Below are positions 47,498 to 55,220 of a stretch of DNA of 64,000 nt, piece by piece. The translations under genes and the position numbers were made by a program. The DNA is taken from contig NZ_CP139247.1 of NCBI RefSeq assembly GCF_034087045.1, forward strand, positions 6,908,001 through 6,972,000, given 5' to 3'. Origin of the DNA: Chitinophaga sancti (lineage in GTDB: Bacteria; Bacteroidota; Bacteroidia; Chitinophagales; Chitinophagaceae). Below the pieces are notes generated by a model. The model was not told the origin of the DNA, did not search any database, and worked only from the letters and a program-made list of their open reading frames with translations. Each line of letters opens with the position of its first letter. Position 1 is the stretch's first letter.

Positions 47498-50400
47498 TAG
47501 AATGATGCATTAATGTTAAACAAATAGCTGGTCACCGGAGGCGCACTGTAAAAACTGCTGCTGACATTCAGGTACTGCGGATCATATTTCTCCTTGTTCG
47601 CTGCCCAGATCATACCCAGGTTACGCACATTGCCACTGATGGAAAGACTCTTGATCACCTTCTTAGGCAGCATGCTTTGTGGGAAATGATAACCCAGTGA
47701 AATCTGCTGCAGACGGATATTGTCGCCACTTCTTAACAGCTTATCTGAGAATTGATAACGCTGGAAGCTATTGTAGTTAATGTTATCGAGACCCGGTACG
47801 ATAGTAGTCGCCTCGTCGCCTGCTTCACGCCATCTCTTTGCAAAATCTTCCTGGCGACCCAATACACCATAGAAAGAAGAGTACTGAGGATAACCATTCA
47901 CTGATGGTTTCATAAACTTACCACCCATGTAATAAGTAATCTGTACCTGCAGGTCAAAATTCTTATACCTGAAGTTGTTCAGGAATCCACCGAAGTAAGG
48001 AGCAGCTTTCACACCTACATATTTCAGATCATCTTTACCAAAAGTGGTCGGAATCGCTTCTGTACTTTTGATGATCTTATTATTCTTATCGTAGATCTGC
48101 GTCTGACCAGTTTCATCCAGGCCTGCAGAACGGTATACAAACTGAGCTCCGATTGGATAACCATCCAACGTCTGTGCACCGCCTACTAGAGAACTCACGG
48201 TGACGTTGCTGTAACGGCTGTCTGTTACCCTATTATTGCTGTAAGCAAAGTTGATTGTAGAGCTGATGGTCATATCTTTTGTATCCATCCAGGTGGCAGT
48301 CAGCCCCAGATCAATACCATGGCTCTGGAGTTTTCCTGAGTTGAAGTACACGTAAGACCATCCATAAGTAGAGTTGTACGGCTGGTACACCACAATACCA
48401 CTGCTCCATTTATGATATACATCGATGCTGGCTGTGAGGCGGTTGTTGAACACGCCGATATCCAGGCCACCATTCAGGGTGCGGGTAGTTTCCCATTGCA
48501 GCTGCTGATTAGCCGGATTGCTGATAGTACCTGTTGGCAACTGTGTATTATCATCAGTTGAACCAAGGGAAATAATGGCTTTATTATAACCAGCCAACGG
48601 AACGGAACCACCTGTACCGTAAGTCAGCCGTGCACTCAGGTTACTCAGCCAGCTATATGACTGCATAAAGTTTTCCTGCTGAATGTTCCATTTACCACCT
48701 ACAGACCAGAAAGGTTTTGCACGTTTGCTACGAGCAATACCCAACAGGGTATAATCATCAAAGCGAACACTACCAGACAGGTCATACTTCGCTTTGTAAT
48801 TGTAAGCCACATTACCAAAGTAAGACAGGTAACGGTTCCTTTGCTCTGTGATCGCACTCAGGTTATTACCAATCTGCTGGGTGTACCCATACATCGTATT
48901 GTAGTAGGTAGTGGGATTGATGGAACCAAAGGTATTGGCATCCTGATCATATCCATAACGGGTACTCGCATCACCTTTTGTATACGTCTGGCGGATTTCA
49001 GAACCTGCCAGCGCTGTAATATGGTGATAACTGTGAATGGTTTTATTGAAATTCAGTTGTCCGCGCAGTGCATATTCACTGTTCATAGACTGCTGGATAT
49101 AATAAGTACCGCCGTAAGGAATACTATACACTGGTCTGCCCGTAGTAGAGGATATAGTAGTGAAAGTATTCATATTCATACGGCCCACATAGCTATCTAT
49201 TTCATTGATCGTGCTCAGGTAATAGTTATAACGCTGATACTGACCACTTACATCTGCAGTCAGCCATGGCATGATCTTAACATTGATACCAGAATTGAAA
49301 CGGGCAGTATTGGACGTACTCTTGTTATTGCTGTAGTTTAACTCCTGAATAGCGTTATATGTAAAGGGAAGATAACCAAGGTTCGTCAGACTGTCTGCAA
49401 ATTCCGGACGGAATTTAATAGAACGTTGTATCAGGCTACCATCGCTGTTTACCAGCATATCGTAAGGACGAAGAGAGGTGGTAGTAGCACCCAATGCATC
49501 AACTGCGGCCTGGTTCGATTTTGTATTAGCAATCTGGTAGCTAAAACCTGTGCTGATCGTCACCCTGTTGTTCCACAGTTTATTGGAGAGGTTGGCTGTC
49601 AGGTTAGTATTGTCAGCATTGTTACTTCTATAAATTGGATTATCCCTGTTATGGTTAGCGGAGATGTAATAAGAATTGACATCATTACCACCGGAAATAG
49701 ACAGGTTGTACTGTTGGGAAATTGCTTTGCGCAGCAGGTATTGCCTGATCTGTCCTTCATTATTGCGTTTAGAAATTTCATCGATGGCAGCATCCGCTTC
49801 TGCCTGTGTCGCTTCGCCACGCTGTACTTTGAAGAGCCATTCCTGCACTTCACTCGGATTGCTAGCATACAAAGGATTGTAGTAACTACTCTGTTTGGCA
49901 TCGGTAATGAATCCCTTGTTCACCAGGTCTTTTTCCAGGTCTACATACTGAGCAGTGCTCATCCAGTGCATTTTGGAGAATTTAGGCGCAGACGCCACAC
50001 CAAAGGTAGACGAAAAGTTCAACGTAGGTAACCCTTTCTTACCGTGTTTAGTAGTGATCACGATCACACCATTCGCACCTTTTGCCCCCCATACAGAAGT
50101 GGCTACCGCATCCTTGAGGAAAGTGATCTGGTCAATATCTTCAGGGTTGATCTTAGACAGCACAGTATTGTTGGCCATCTGGGAATTACCAATGGAGGTT
50201 AGTCTTTGGTTATCACCGACAGCGATCATGGGGAACCCGTCAATTACGACCAATGGCTCTGAAGTAGTTGAATAAGTATTTGTACTTCTGATCTGTACAA
50301 TACCGGTGTTCACATCTATTTTCACACCAGGTACCTTACCTTCCAGTCTTTGCATGATATCAATAGTAGGTGTAGCTGCAATTTCTTTTGCAGTGATCAC

Positions 50401-51135
50401 ACCATAAGACCCCGTCGCTCTTTCTTTGGAAATCGTCTGGTAGCCGGTGCTCACACTCACTGTAACTTCATCTACATTCACCACCTGTCTTTTCAAAGCA
50501 ATATCCAGTGTTGTGCTGTTGGTGATTTTTATCTCCTGTGGCTCAAACCCTACGAAAGTAATTACCAGCACATCACCCACTTTCGCATTCAGGTCAAAAT
50601 ACCCTTTTGAATTGGTGATTACGGACACGGGGCCGTTCTTCACCTTCACAGTCGCACCTTCCAGCGGGTATCCACCGGCCTCGTGCACGATACCTTCTAC
50701 AGGTACAGTACTGATCACTTCAGGTACACCCGGCAGTTTTATCTTCTTACTCACGAAGATCGTCTGCTCGCGGATCAGGTATTGCAGGGATTGATTTTTG
50801 AAGATAAGTTCCAGGAACTGGTTCAGCGGCATGTTAGTCGCTGCTACAGAAACCGGGGCAGCTTCAGACAATAATTCACGGTCACAGAATACGAGATATC
50901 CTGTTTGCGTACGAATAGTAGAAAATGTTTTTTCCAGCGAAATATTATTGCCGGACATTGTCACTGATTGAGATCGGCCATTTGCATATACCCCCATGAA
51001 TGCAATGGTCATTAATACGATGGTTAGCTTCATAACTAACATGATTTTGGCTGACAACCGGCTTCCATAGAGCCGGTAAAAAGGCATGACACGGTCGGCC
51101 CGGTCACAAAAAGCAATTTTTTGCATACCTTGCAT
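47497..51135 (-). CDS. SusC/RagA family TonB-dependent transducer with STN domain
   Basis: 1212 residues. A long basic N-terminus (MPFYRLYGSRLSAKIMLVMK) precedes the signal helix, as is usual for this subgroup. Residues about 58-125 form the STN (secretin/TonB N-terminal) domain (ISLEKTFSTIRTQTGYLVF), the part that touches FecR to pass the signal. A carboxypeptidase-regulatory-like domain (about 145-215), TonB-box-like VNEVTVSVSTGYQ region, plug (with DQITFLKDAVATSVWGAKGA) and a barrel ending NINASF follow. With ECF sigma and FecR upstream it forms a cell-surface signalling system. The peptidase downstream suggests peptides as ligand (inference). Confidence 0.95.
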   Translation of the reverse strand: MQGMQKIAFCDRADRVMPFYRLYGSRLSAKIMLVMKLTIVLMTIAFMGVYANGRSQSVTMSGNNISLEKTFSTIRTQTGYLVFCDRELLSEAAPVSVAATNMPLNQFLELIFKNQSLQYLIREQTIFVSKKIKLPGVPEVISTVPVEGIVHEAGGYPLEGATVKVKNGPVSVITNSKGYFDLNAKVGDVLVITFVGFEPQEIKITNSTTLDIALKRQVVNVDEVTVSVSTGYQTISKERATGSYGVITAKEIAATPTIDIMQRLEGKVPGVKIDVNTGIVQIRSTNTYSTTSEPLVVIDGFPMIAVGDNQRLTSIGNSQMANNTVLSKINPEDIDQITFLKDAVATSVWGAKGANGVIVITTKHGKKGLPTLNFSSTFGVASAPKFSKMHWMSTAQYVDLEKDLVNKGFITDAKQSSYYNPLYASNPSEVQEWLFKVQRGEATQAEADAAIDEISKRNNEGQIRQYLLRKAISQQYNLSISGGNDVNSYYISANHNRDNPIYRSNNADNTNLTANLSNKLWNNRVTISTGFSYQIANTKSNQAAVDALGATTTSLRPYDMLVNSDGSLIQRSIKFRPEFADSLTNLGYLPFTYNAIQELNYSNNKSTSNTARFNSGINVKIMPWLTADVSGQYQRYNYYLSTINEIDSYVGRMNMNTFTTISSTTGRPVYSIPYGGTYYIQQSMNSEYALRGQLNFNKTIHSYHHITALAGSEIRQTYTKGDASTRYGYDQDANTFGSINPTTYYNTMYGYTQQIGNNLSAITEQRNRYLSYFGNVAYNYKAKYDLSGSVRFDDYTLLGIARSKRAKPFWSVGGKWNIQQENFMQSYSWLSNLSARLTYGTGGSVPLAGYNKAIISLGSTDDNTQLPTGTISNPANQQLQWETTRTLNGGLDIGVFNNRLTASIDVYHKWSSGIVVYQPYNSTYGWSYVYFNSGKLQSHGIDLGLTATWMDTKDMTISSTINFAYSNNRVTDSRYSNVTVSSLVGGAQTLDGYPIGAQFVYRSAGLDETGQTQIYDKNNKIIKSTEAIPTTFGKDDLKYVGVKAAPYFGGFLNNFRYKNFDLQVQITYYMGGKFMKPSVNGYPQYSSFYGVLGRQEDFAKRWREAGDEATTIVPGLDNINYNSFQRYQFSDKLLRSGDNIRLQQISLGYHFPQSMLPKKVIKSLSISGNVRNLGMIWAANKEKYDPQYLNVSSSFYSAPPVTSYLFNINASF

Positions 51136-51203
51136 TTGGTTTGGTTGATTGAAAAATTCAGTTGTCCCTAAATAATTGTCTATTCAGTGCATCCGGACCT
51201 TAG

Positions 51204-51234
51204 CCGCTCAGAATCCTACCTCTGGGCGGTTTTT
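51204..51234 (+). terminator. plus-strand terminator-like hairpin in the fecR-susC gap
   Basis: Stem CCGCTCAGA (51204-51212) with TCTGGGCGG (51221-51229) and five T at 51230-51234. One pair is T-G on the plus strand but A-C on the minus strand, and the T-run is only on the plus side, so it faces against the operon. It could end an antisense RNA starting inside the susC 5' region. Confidence 0.55.
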
Positions 51235-51281
51235 CGTTTAGACGAACTTATATTGAAAAACAATTCACATGGTTGTGGTGC

Positions 51282-52415
51282 TTACGGTAATACGATCAAC
51301 CGTTTACCTTCAATTCTAAAATGTACCCCTGACAGTTTTAAGCCTTCCAGTACCTGCGCCAGGCTTAGGTTACGACCTATTTCGCCATAGAATCGGCTGG
51401 TTGGAACTCCCTGTTCATAAACCACCTCGATATCATACCATCTGGCCAGTTGATGCATAACCGCCTCTACTCCCAAATCATCAAAGTTGAAGACCCCATC
51501 TTTCCAGGCTGTTACCTGTACTGTGTTTATGTGACTATTCACGGTGATGCCGTCGTTCACCTGCGCCTGCTGGCCCGGTTGCAATACAACCGTTGCGGCA
51601 CCATTGTTCACCCTGATACTGCCCTGTATCAGGGTCGCTTTGATTTGCTGCTCGTCGGTATAGGCATTGATATTGAACTGTGTACCCAGTACCTGTATTA
51701 TCATTTGATTGGCTACTTCTACTACAAAAGGATGTACTGCATCTTTCGCTACATCGAAGAAGGCTTCCCCCGTAATAGTAACGGTTCTCTCACTACCTGT
51801 AAAGGCGGTGGGATATTTGAGGGAACTACCTGCATTGAGCCATACAGTGGTACCATCCGGCAATACCAGTTTGAACTGTCTGGCATTCGGCGTATGGATC
51901 ATGTTGTAGCTCACGGAGGCTGCTTTGTCTGCATTGTAGCTCAGACTACCATTCTTTAATGTCACCGTGGTTCCATTCTGGTTGGCAATCACCCCATTGC
52001 CGGTACTATCCAGGGCTATGACCTGACCGTTGGCAAGGGTGAGCACGGCACCGCTTTTACCGGGTTGTACATCATTCACCGTTGCGACTTCCATTGGTGG
52101 TATAGGTCTGCGTTGTGGTTTGAAAACATACCAGGCGGAGGCGCCCAGTATAATGATGGCCGCTGCAGCAGCAGCGCGGCGCAGGAGTGGCATTCTCCTG
52201 ACTACCCCTTCTTTATTTTGTAAGCGCTCCTCCAGTGAAGACAGAAACGCAGGCGACGCTGGCACATAATCCACTTCTCCTGCCTGTTGCAGGATACGAT
52301 GGAACGCATCGGCCTCCACTTCAGCATACCAGCTAAAAAAAGCCAGCTCCTCCGCTTCGGTCAGTGTACCGCTCCTGTATTTATGAATTAAATGGATGAT
52401 CTGTTCGTCGCTCAT
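51282..52415 (-). CDS. FecR family anti-sigma factor
   Basis: 377 residues. Cytoplasmic sigma-binding part (about 1-75), transmembrane helix (about 80-97, AAAAAAIIILGASAWYVF), FecR periplasmic domain (about 175-275, with LPDGTTVWLNAGSSLKYPT and GEAFFDVAKDAVHPFVV) and a C-terminal DUF4974 domain (about 300-377). It should bind the STN domain of the downstream SusC and release the ECF sigma on ligand signal. It starts 54 bases after the sigma gene and lies 146 bases before susC. Confidence 0.94.
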   Translation of the reverse strand: MSDEQIIHLIHKYRSGTLTEAEELAFFSWYAEVEADAFHRILQQAGEVDYVPASPAFLSSLEERLQNKEGVVRRMPLLRRAAAAAAIIILGASAWYVFKPQRRPIPPMEVATVNDVQPGKSGAVLTLANGQVIALDSTGNGVIANQNGTTVTLKNGSLSYNADKAASVSYNMIHTPNARQFKLVLPDGTTVWLNAGSSLKYPTAFTGSERTVTITGEAFFDVAKDAVHPFVVEVANQMIIQVLGTQFNINAYTDEQQIKATLIQGSIRVNNGAATVVLQPGQQAQVNDGITVNSHINTVQVTAWKDGVFNFDDLGVEAVMHQLARWYDIEVVYEQGVPTSRFYGEIGRNLSLAQVLEGLKLSGVHFRIEGKRLIVLP

Positions 52416-52469
52416 ATACTAGAGACGAACTCGTGAAAGATTCGTATACGCTGTTTTGAAAAAAAAATG

Positions 52470-53054
52470 CTAATGCCCCCTGGACCAGACGATGAGGAGG
52501 AAGGTAAATACGCCACCATGCTCATTCAGAAGCTTTTTGAGGGTATGAAAGGCTGCGTAAAAATGTTTTTTGACGGTGACTACAGCGATCCCGCATTTGT
52601 CGGCAATTTCTTCAAAACTGAGTCCTTCCTGTGTGCGTAGCAGGAAAATCTCCTTTTTCTGAGGATCGAGGGTATCGATGGCTCGGGTGGCAATTTCATG
52701 GTATTCTTTATATACCAGCTGATGGTCGCCACCGGTAGTAGCATCGTCCTGATGCCGGAAGATGGTGTCGATGGCTTTCAGGTGCACCTTTTTGCGCCGG
52801 AGGTGGTCAAACAGGAGGTTTTTGGCTACCCGGAAGGCGTAGTCTTCAAATGACCGGACCAGTAATAACTTCTCTTTTGTTTTCCAGATACGGAGGAAAG
52901 TCTCCTGCAGGATCTCTTCGGTTTCGACCTTATCCTGGGTAATAAAGGTAATGGCAACCTGCAGACGGGGGTAATGATGGGTATATAAATAACCATATGC
53001 CAGCTGATTGCCGTCCGCCGATTCTCTTATCCATGTTGTGAATTGATCCGTCAA
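52470..53054 (-). CDS. ECF-type RNA polymerase sigma-70 factor
   Basis: 194 residues. Region 2 (about 20-90) includes VETEEILQETFLRIWKTKEKL; region 4 (about 125-180) includes LDPQKKEIFLLRTQEGLSFEE and the recognition helix AVVTVKKHFYAAFHTLKK. The only available starts after the upstream in-frame stop are TTG (53054) or ATT, so initiation is non-ATG. First gene of the sigma-FecR-SusC-SusD-redoxin-peptidase set. A TATCTTG box lies about 25-30 bases upstream. Confidence 0.9.
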   Translation of the reverse strand: MTDQFTTWIRESADGNQLAYGYLYTHHYPRLQVAITFITQDKVETEEILQETFLRIWKTKEKLLLVRSFEDYAFRVAKNLLFDHLRRKKVHLKAIDTIFRHQDDATTGGDHQLVYKEYHEIATRAIDTLDPQKKEIFLLRTQEGLSFEEIADKCGIAVVTVKKHFYAAFHTLKKLLNEHGGVFTFLLIVWSRGH

Positions 53055-53127
53055 ATGAAAAATGCAGAATTATGGTGCAAGATACATCGAAAAGGGGTAA
53101 GAAATAAGAGTAAACCATATATAAATC

Positions 53128-53220
53128 GCAGGTAACCCGTAGATAACCCGCCTTTATATAGATGCGGGTTATCTACGGGTTATGGGCGGCTTATAGGCGG
53201 GTTATAGGCGGGTTATCTCC
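53128..53220. repeat. phased 11-bp repeats with a 19-bp inverted repeat
   Basis: Five direct copies of GGGTTATnnnC start at 53166, 53177, 53188 (GGCTTAT variant), 53199 and 53210, exactly 11 bases apart. Two further copies lie on the minus strand at 53139-53149 and 53128-53138. The inner copies create a perfect 19-bp inverted repeat (53133-53151 with 53164-53182) around a 12-base AT-rich centre. It sits between the divergent sigma and HipA_2 genes, 45 bases before the HipA_2 ATG. One-helical-turn spacing suggests a protein-binding array; it could also be a short tandem-repeat element. Confidence 0.85.
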
Positions 53221-53252
53221 CTGAGTGTATGAAGGTTATTACCTCTTTTACC

Positions 53253-53259
53253 TAACTTG
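53253..53259 (+). promoter_or_regulatory. possible -7 box of the HipA_2 gene
   Basis: TAACTTG, a shortened form of the TAnnTTTG box, ends 5 bases before the ATG at 53265. The same arrangement (TATCTTG, 5 bases, ATG) occurs at 57638. Confidence 0.35.
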
Positions 53260-53264
53260 CGGGT

Positions 53265-54059
53265 ATGAATCAACAACCTGAGCTTAGAACCGTTAGCGTA
53301 ACAAGATATGTCACGCCGCTTCGGGAAGGCGGCTCCCTACCCGCCATCGCTGAAGCGGATGACGGTTTCCTGTATGTACTGAAATTCCGGGGTGCCGGCC
53401 AGGGTATCAAAGCCCTGATAGCCGAACTGATAGGAGGAGAAATAGCCCGCACATTAGGGTTGAAAATGCCGGAAATCGTGTTTGCCAACCTGGATAGTGC
53501 CTTTGGCCGTACGGAACCCGATGAGGAAATACAGGACCTCCTGAAGGCAAGTGTTGGACTGAACCTGGGTGTCCATTACCTGTCAGGTGCTGTTACCTAC
53601 GATCCGGTGGTGACTAAAATAGATCCTGAACTGGCATCGCGTATTGTATGGATGGACTGCCTGCTCACCAATGTAGACCGTACCCCCCGCAATACCAATA
53701 TGCTTATGTGGCACCGAGAGCTTTGGCTGATAGATCATGGCGCGTCCCTGTACTTTCACCACTCCTGGAATAATTGGGAGGAATCTGCCAAAAAGCCGTT
53801 TGTACAGGTCAAAGACCATGTACTGCTGCCACAGGCCAGTATGATCGCGGAAGCAGATACGCAACTGAAAGCAATACTGACACCTGGAAAGATCAGGGAA
53901 ATCGTGCACCTGATCCCTGACGTATGGTTGCAGGTATGGCCTACCGGCGAATCGCCGGATGATGTAAGACAGGTATATTATAATTTCTTAACTACACGCC
54001 TCGCCGTGTCTGAAATATTTGTAAAAGAAGCACAACATGCAAGAGAAGCACTTATATGA
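53265..54059 (+). CDS. HipA_2 family kinase-like protein
   Basis: 264 residues resembling the stand-alone HipA-like kinase family (HipA_2). The N-terminal part has a small lobe (YVLKFRGAGQGIKALIAELIGGEIARTLGL) with a possible ATP-contact Lys and Glu. The second part has WMDCLLTNVDRTPRNTNML and LWLIDHGASLYFH, which fit the catalytic (DxxxxNxD-like) and metal-binding (DH/DxG) loops of HipA. There is no HipB-type HTH antitoxin gene upstream. Its end overlaps the start of the DUF3037 gene by 23 bases, so the two act as a unit. The target is unknown. Confidence 0.82.
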   Translation: MNQQPELRTVSVTRYVTPLREGGSLPAIAEADDGFLYVLKFRGAGQGIKALIAELIGGEIARTLGLKMPEIVFANLDSAFGRTEPDEEIQDLLKASVGLNLGVHYLSGAVTYDPVVTKIDPELASRIVWMDCLLTNVDRTPRNTNMLMWHRELWLIDHGASLYFHHSWNNWEESAKKPFVQVKDHVLLPQASMIAEADTQLKAILTPGKIREIVHLIPDVWLQVWPTGESPDDVRQVYYNFLTTRLAVSEIFVKEAQHAREALI

Positions 54060-54420
54060 GTATGCTGTCATTCGCGTAGTTCCCAGTGTGGTACGCGAAG
54101 AGTTTCTCAATATAGGTGTGATCCTGTATTGTAAACAACAGCGGTATCTGCAAACCATTTATACCCTGAACGAGGAAAAGATCAGGAGCCTGGCGCCGGA
54201 TATCGATATGGAGGAACTTAACGCATACCTGGTTGCCTTTGAACAGATTGCCGCAGGGAATCGTGACGCGGGACCGATTGCCAAATTGGACCAACCTTCC
54301 CGTTTTCGCTGGCTAACTGCGACAAGAAGTACTATTATTCAATCATCTAAAGTACATCCGGGACTGTGTGGGGACCTGTCCGGAACATTGCAGCGCTTAC
54401 ATGCACAATTAGTTTTATAA
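54037..54420 (+). CDS. DUF3037 protein
   Basis: 127 residues matching DUF3037 (YEYAVIRVVPSVVREEFLNIGVILYC near the N-terminus, later FRWLTATRSTIIQSSKVHPG). No signal peptide, so cytoplasmic. No function is established. The start ATG lies 23 bases inside the HipA_2 gene, in another frame, and the same gene order is recurrent as I recall it in other bacteria, which suggests a functional pair. Whether it neutralises, guides or is a substrate of the kinase-like protein cannot be told from sequence. Confidence 0.83.
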   Translation: MQEKHLYEYAVIRVVPSVVREEFLNIGVILYCKQQRYLQTIYTLNEEKIRSLAPDIDMEELNAYLVAFEQIAAGNRDAGPIAKLDQPSRFRWLTATRSTIIQSSKVHPGLCGDLSGTLQRLHAQLVL

Positions 54421-54488
54421 TAAAATATTTTTTATTACGTTATGTAGTAGCCGTATTCCATATCTGATATTGATATTAAAACCTATCC

Positions 54489-55220
54489 ATGAAACTTTAC
54501 TTACTGTGCTGCATATCGTTGCTGATGGCTATCCTGTCTGTACAAGCACAGGATACCATTCCCCCTGCTCCTGTAGGCAGCACTATTTACCTGCTCAACG
54601 ATGTCTGGCTCATGTCTGCTGCTGACAGGTATGGCCCTATGAAATGTGATCATACCTCCATCAGCGCCTCCGAACAATTTATAATTGTCGATGCCGGCGA
54701 CAGCACCATCGCCCTACAGGGTAGTAACGGTCGTTATGTTACATCTACCAGTCCAATGCGATGTACCAGTACGATGATTGATCACAACTCCCGTTTTAAA
54801 TGGGTAGGCCTGAGCAACAATACCGTTGCATTGCAAAACTTAAAAGGAGAATTTGTTTTTATGGAGAGCAACCTGCTGAGCCTGAACTGCAATGCGAAAG
54901 AGATCAATACCGGTACGACCTTTACATGGAGCGCCGTGTCTGTCTCCTCACAGGAAGAGAAAACAGCCTCCGCCGATCTGAAAGTCTTTCCCAATCCCGC
55001 ATCCGGCAATGTCAATATTAAGTATGAATTGCAAACCGCTGCTGAAGTATTAATTGAATTTTACAATAGCCGGGGTGCTTTGGTGAAATCTTTCCTGGGT
55101 GGATTGCAGGAAGGTACCACCCGCCTGAATGTGGGCATCAGTGACCTGGAGGCTGGCATGTACCTCGTGCGACTGACTTCTAAAGGCATTAAAGAAACGA
55201 AGAAACTAATCGTTCAGTGA
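54489..55220 (+). CDS. secreted fascin-like beta-trefoil protein with T9SS sorting domain
   Basis: 243 residues. Signal peptide to SVQAQ. Residues about 28-155 show the spaced hydrophobic repeats of a fascin or ricin-type beta-trefoil (FIIVDAGDSTIALQGSNGRYV, WVGLSNNTVALQNLKGEFVF). Residues about 165-243 are a type A T9SS sorting domain (VFPNPASGNVNIKYEL ... GMYLVRLTSKGIKETKKLIVQ). The protein should therefore be exported and anchored on or released from the cell surface, perhaps binding glycans or actin-like or other polymers. Its last 15 bases overlap the convergent gene at 55206. Confidence 0.8.
   Translation: MKLYLLCCISLLMAILSVQAQDTIPPAPVGSTIYLLNDVWLMSAADRYGPMKCDHTSISASEQFIIVDAGDSTIALQGSNGRYVTSTSPMRCTSTMIDHNSRFKWVGLSNNTVALQNLKGEFVFMESNLLSLNCNAKEINTGTTFTWSAVSVSSQEEKTASADLKVFPNPASGNVNIKYELQTAAEVLIEFYNSRGALVKSFLGGLQEGTTRLNVGISDLEAGMYLVRLTSKGIKETKKLIVQ

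Noticed and set aside
53128..53220. CRISPR array
   Set aside because: Repeat units are 11 bases and contiguous, with no spacers and no cas genes.
53265..54059. classical HipBA toxin-antitoxin
   Set aside because: No HipB-like HTH gene is upstream; the protein belongs to the shorter HipA_2 type paired with DUF3037.
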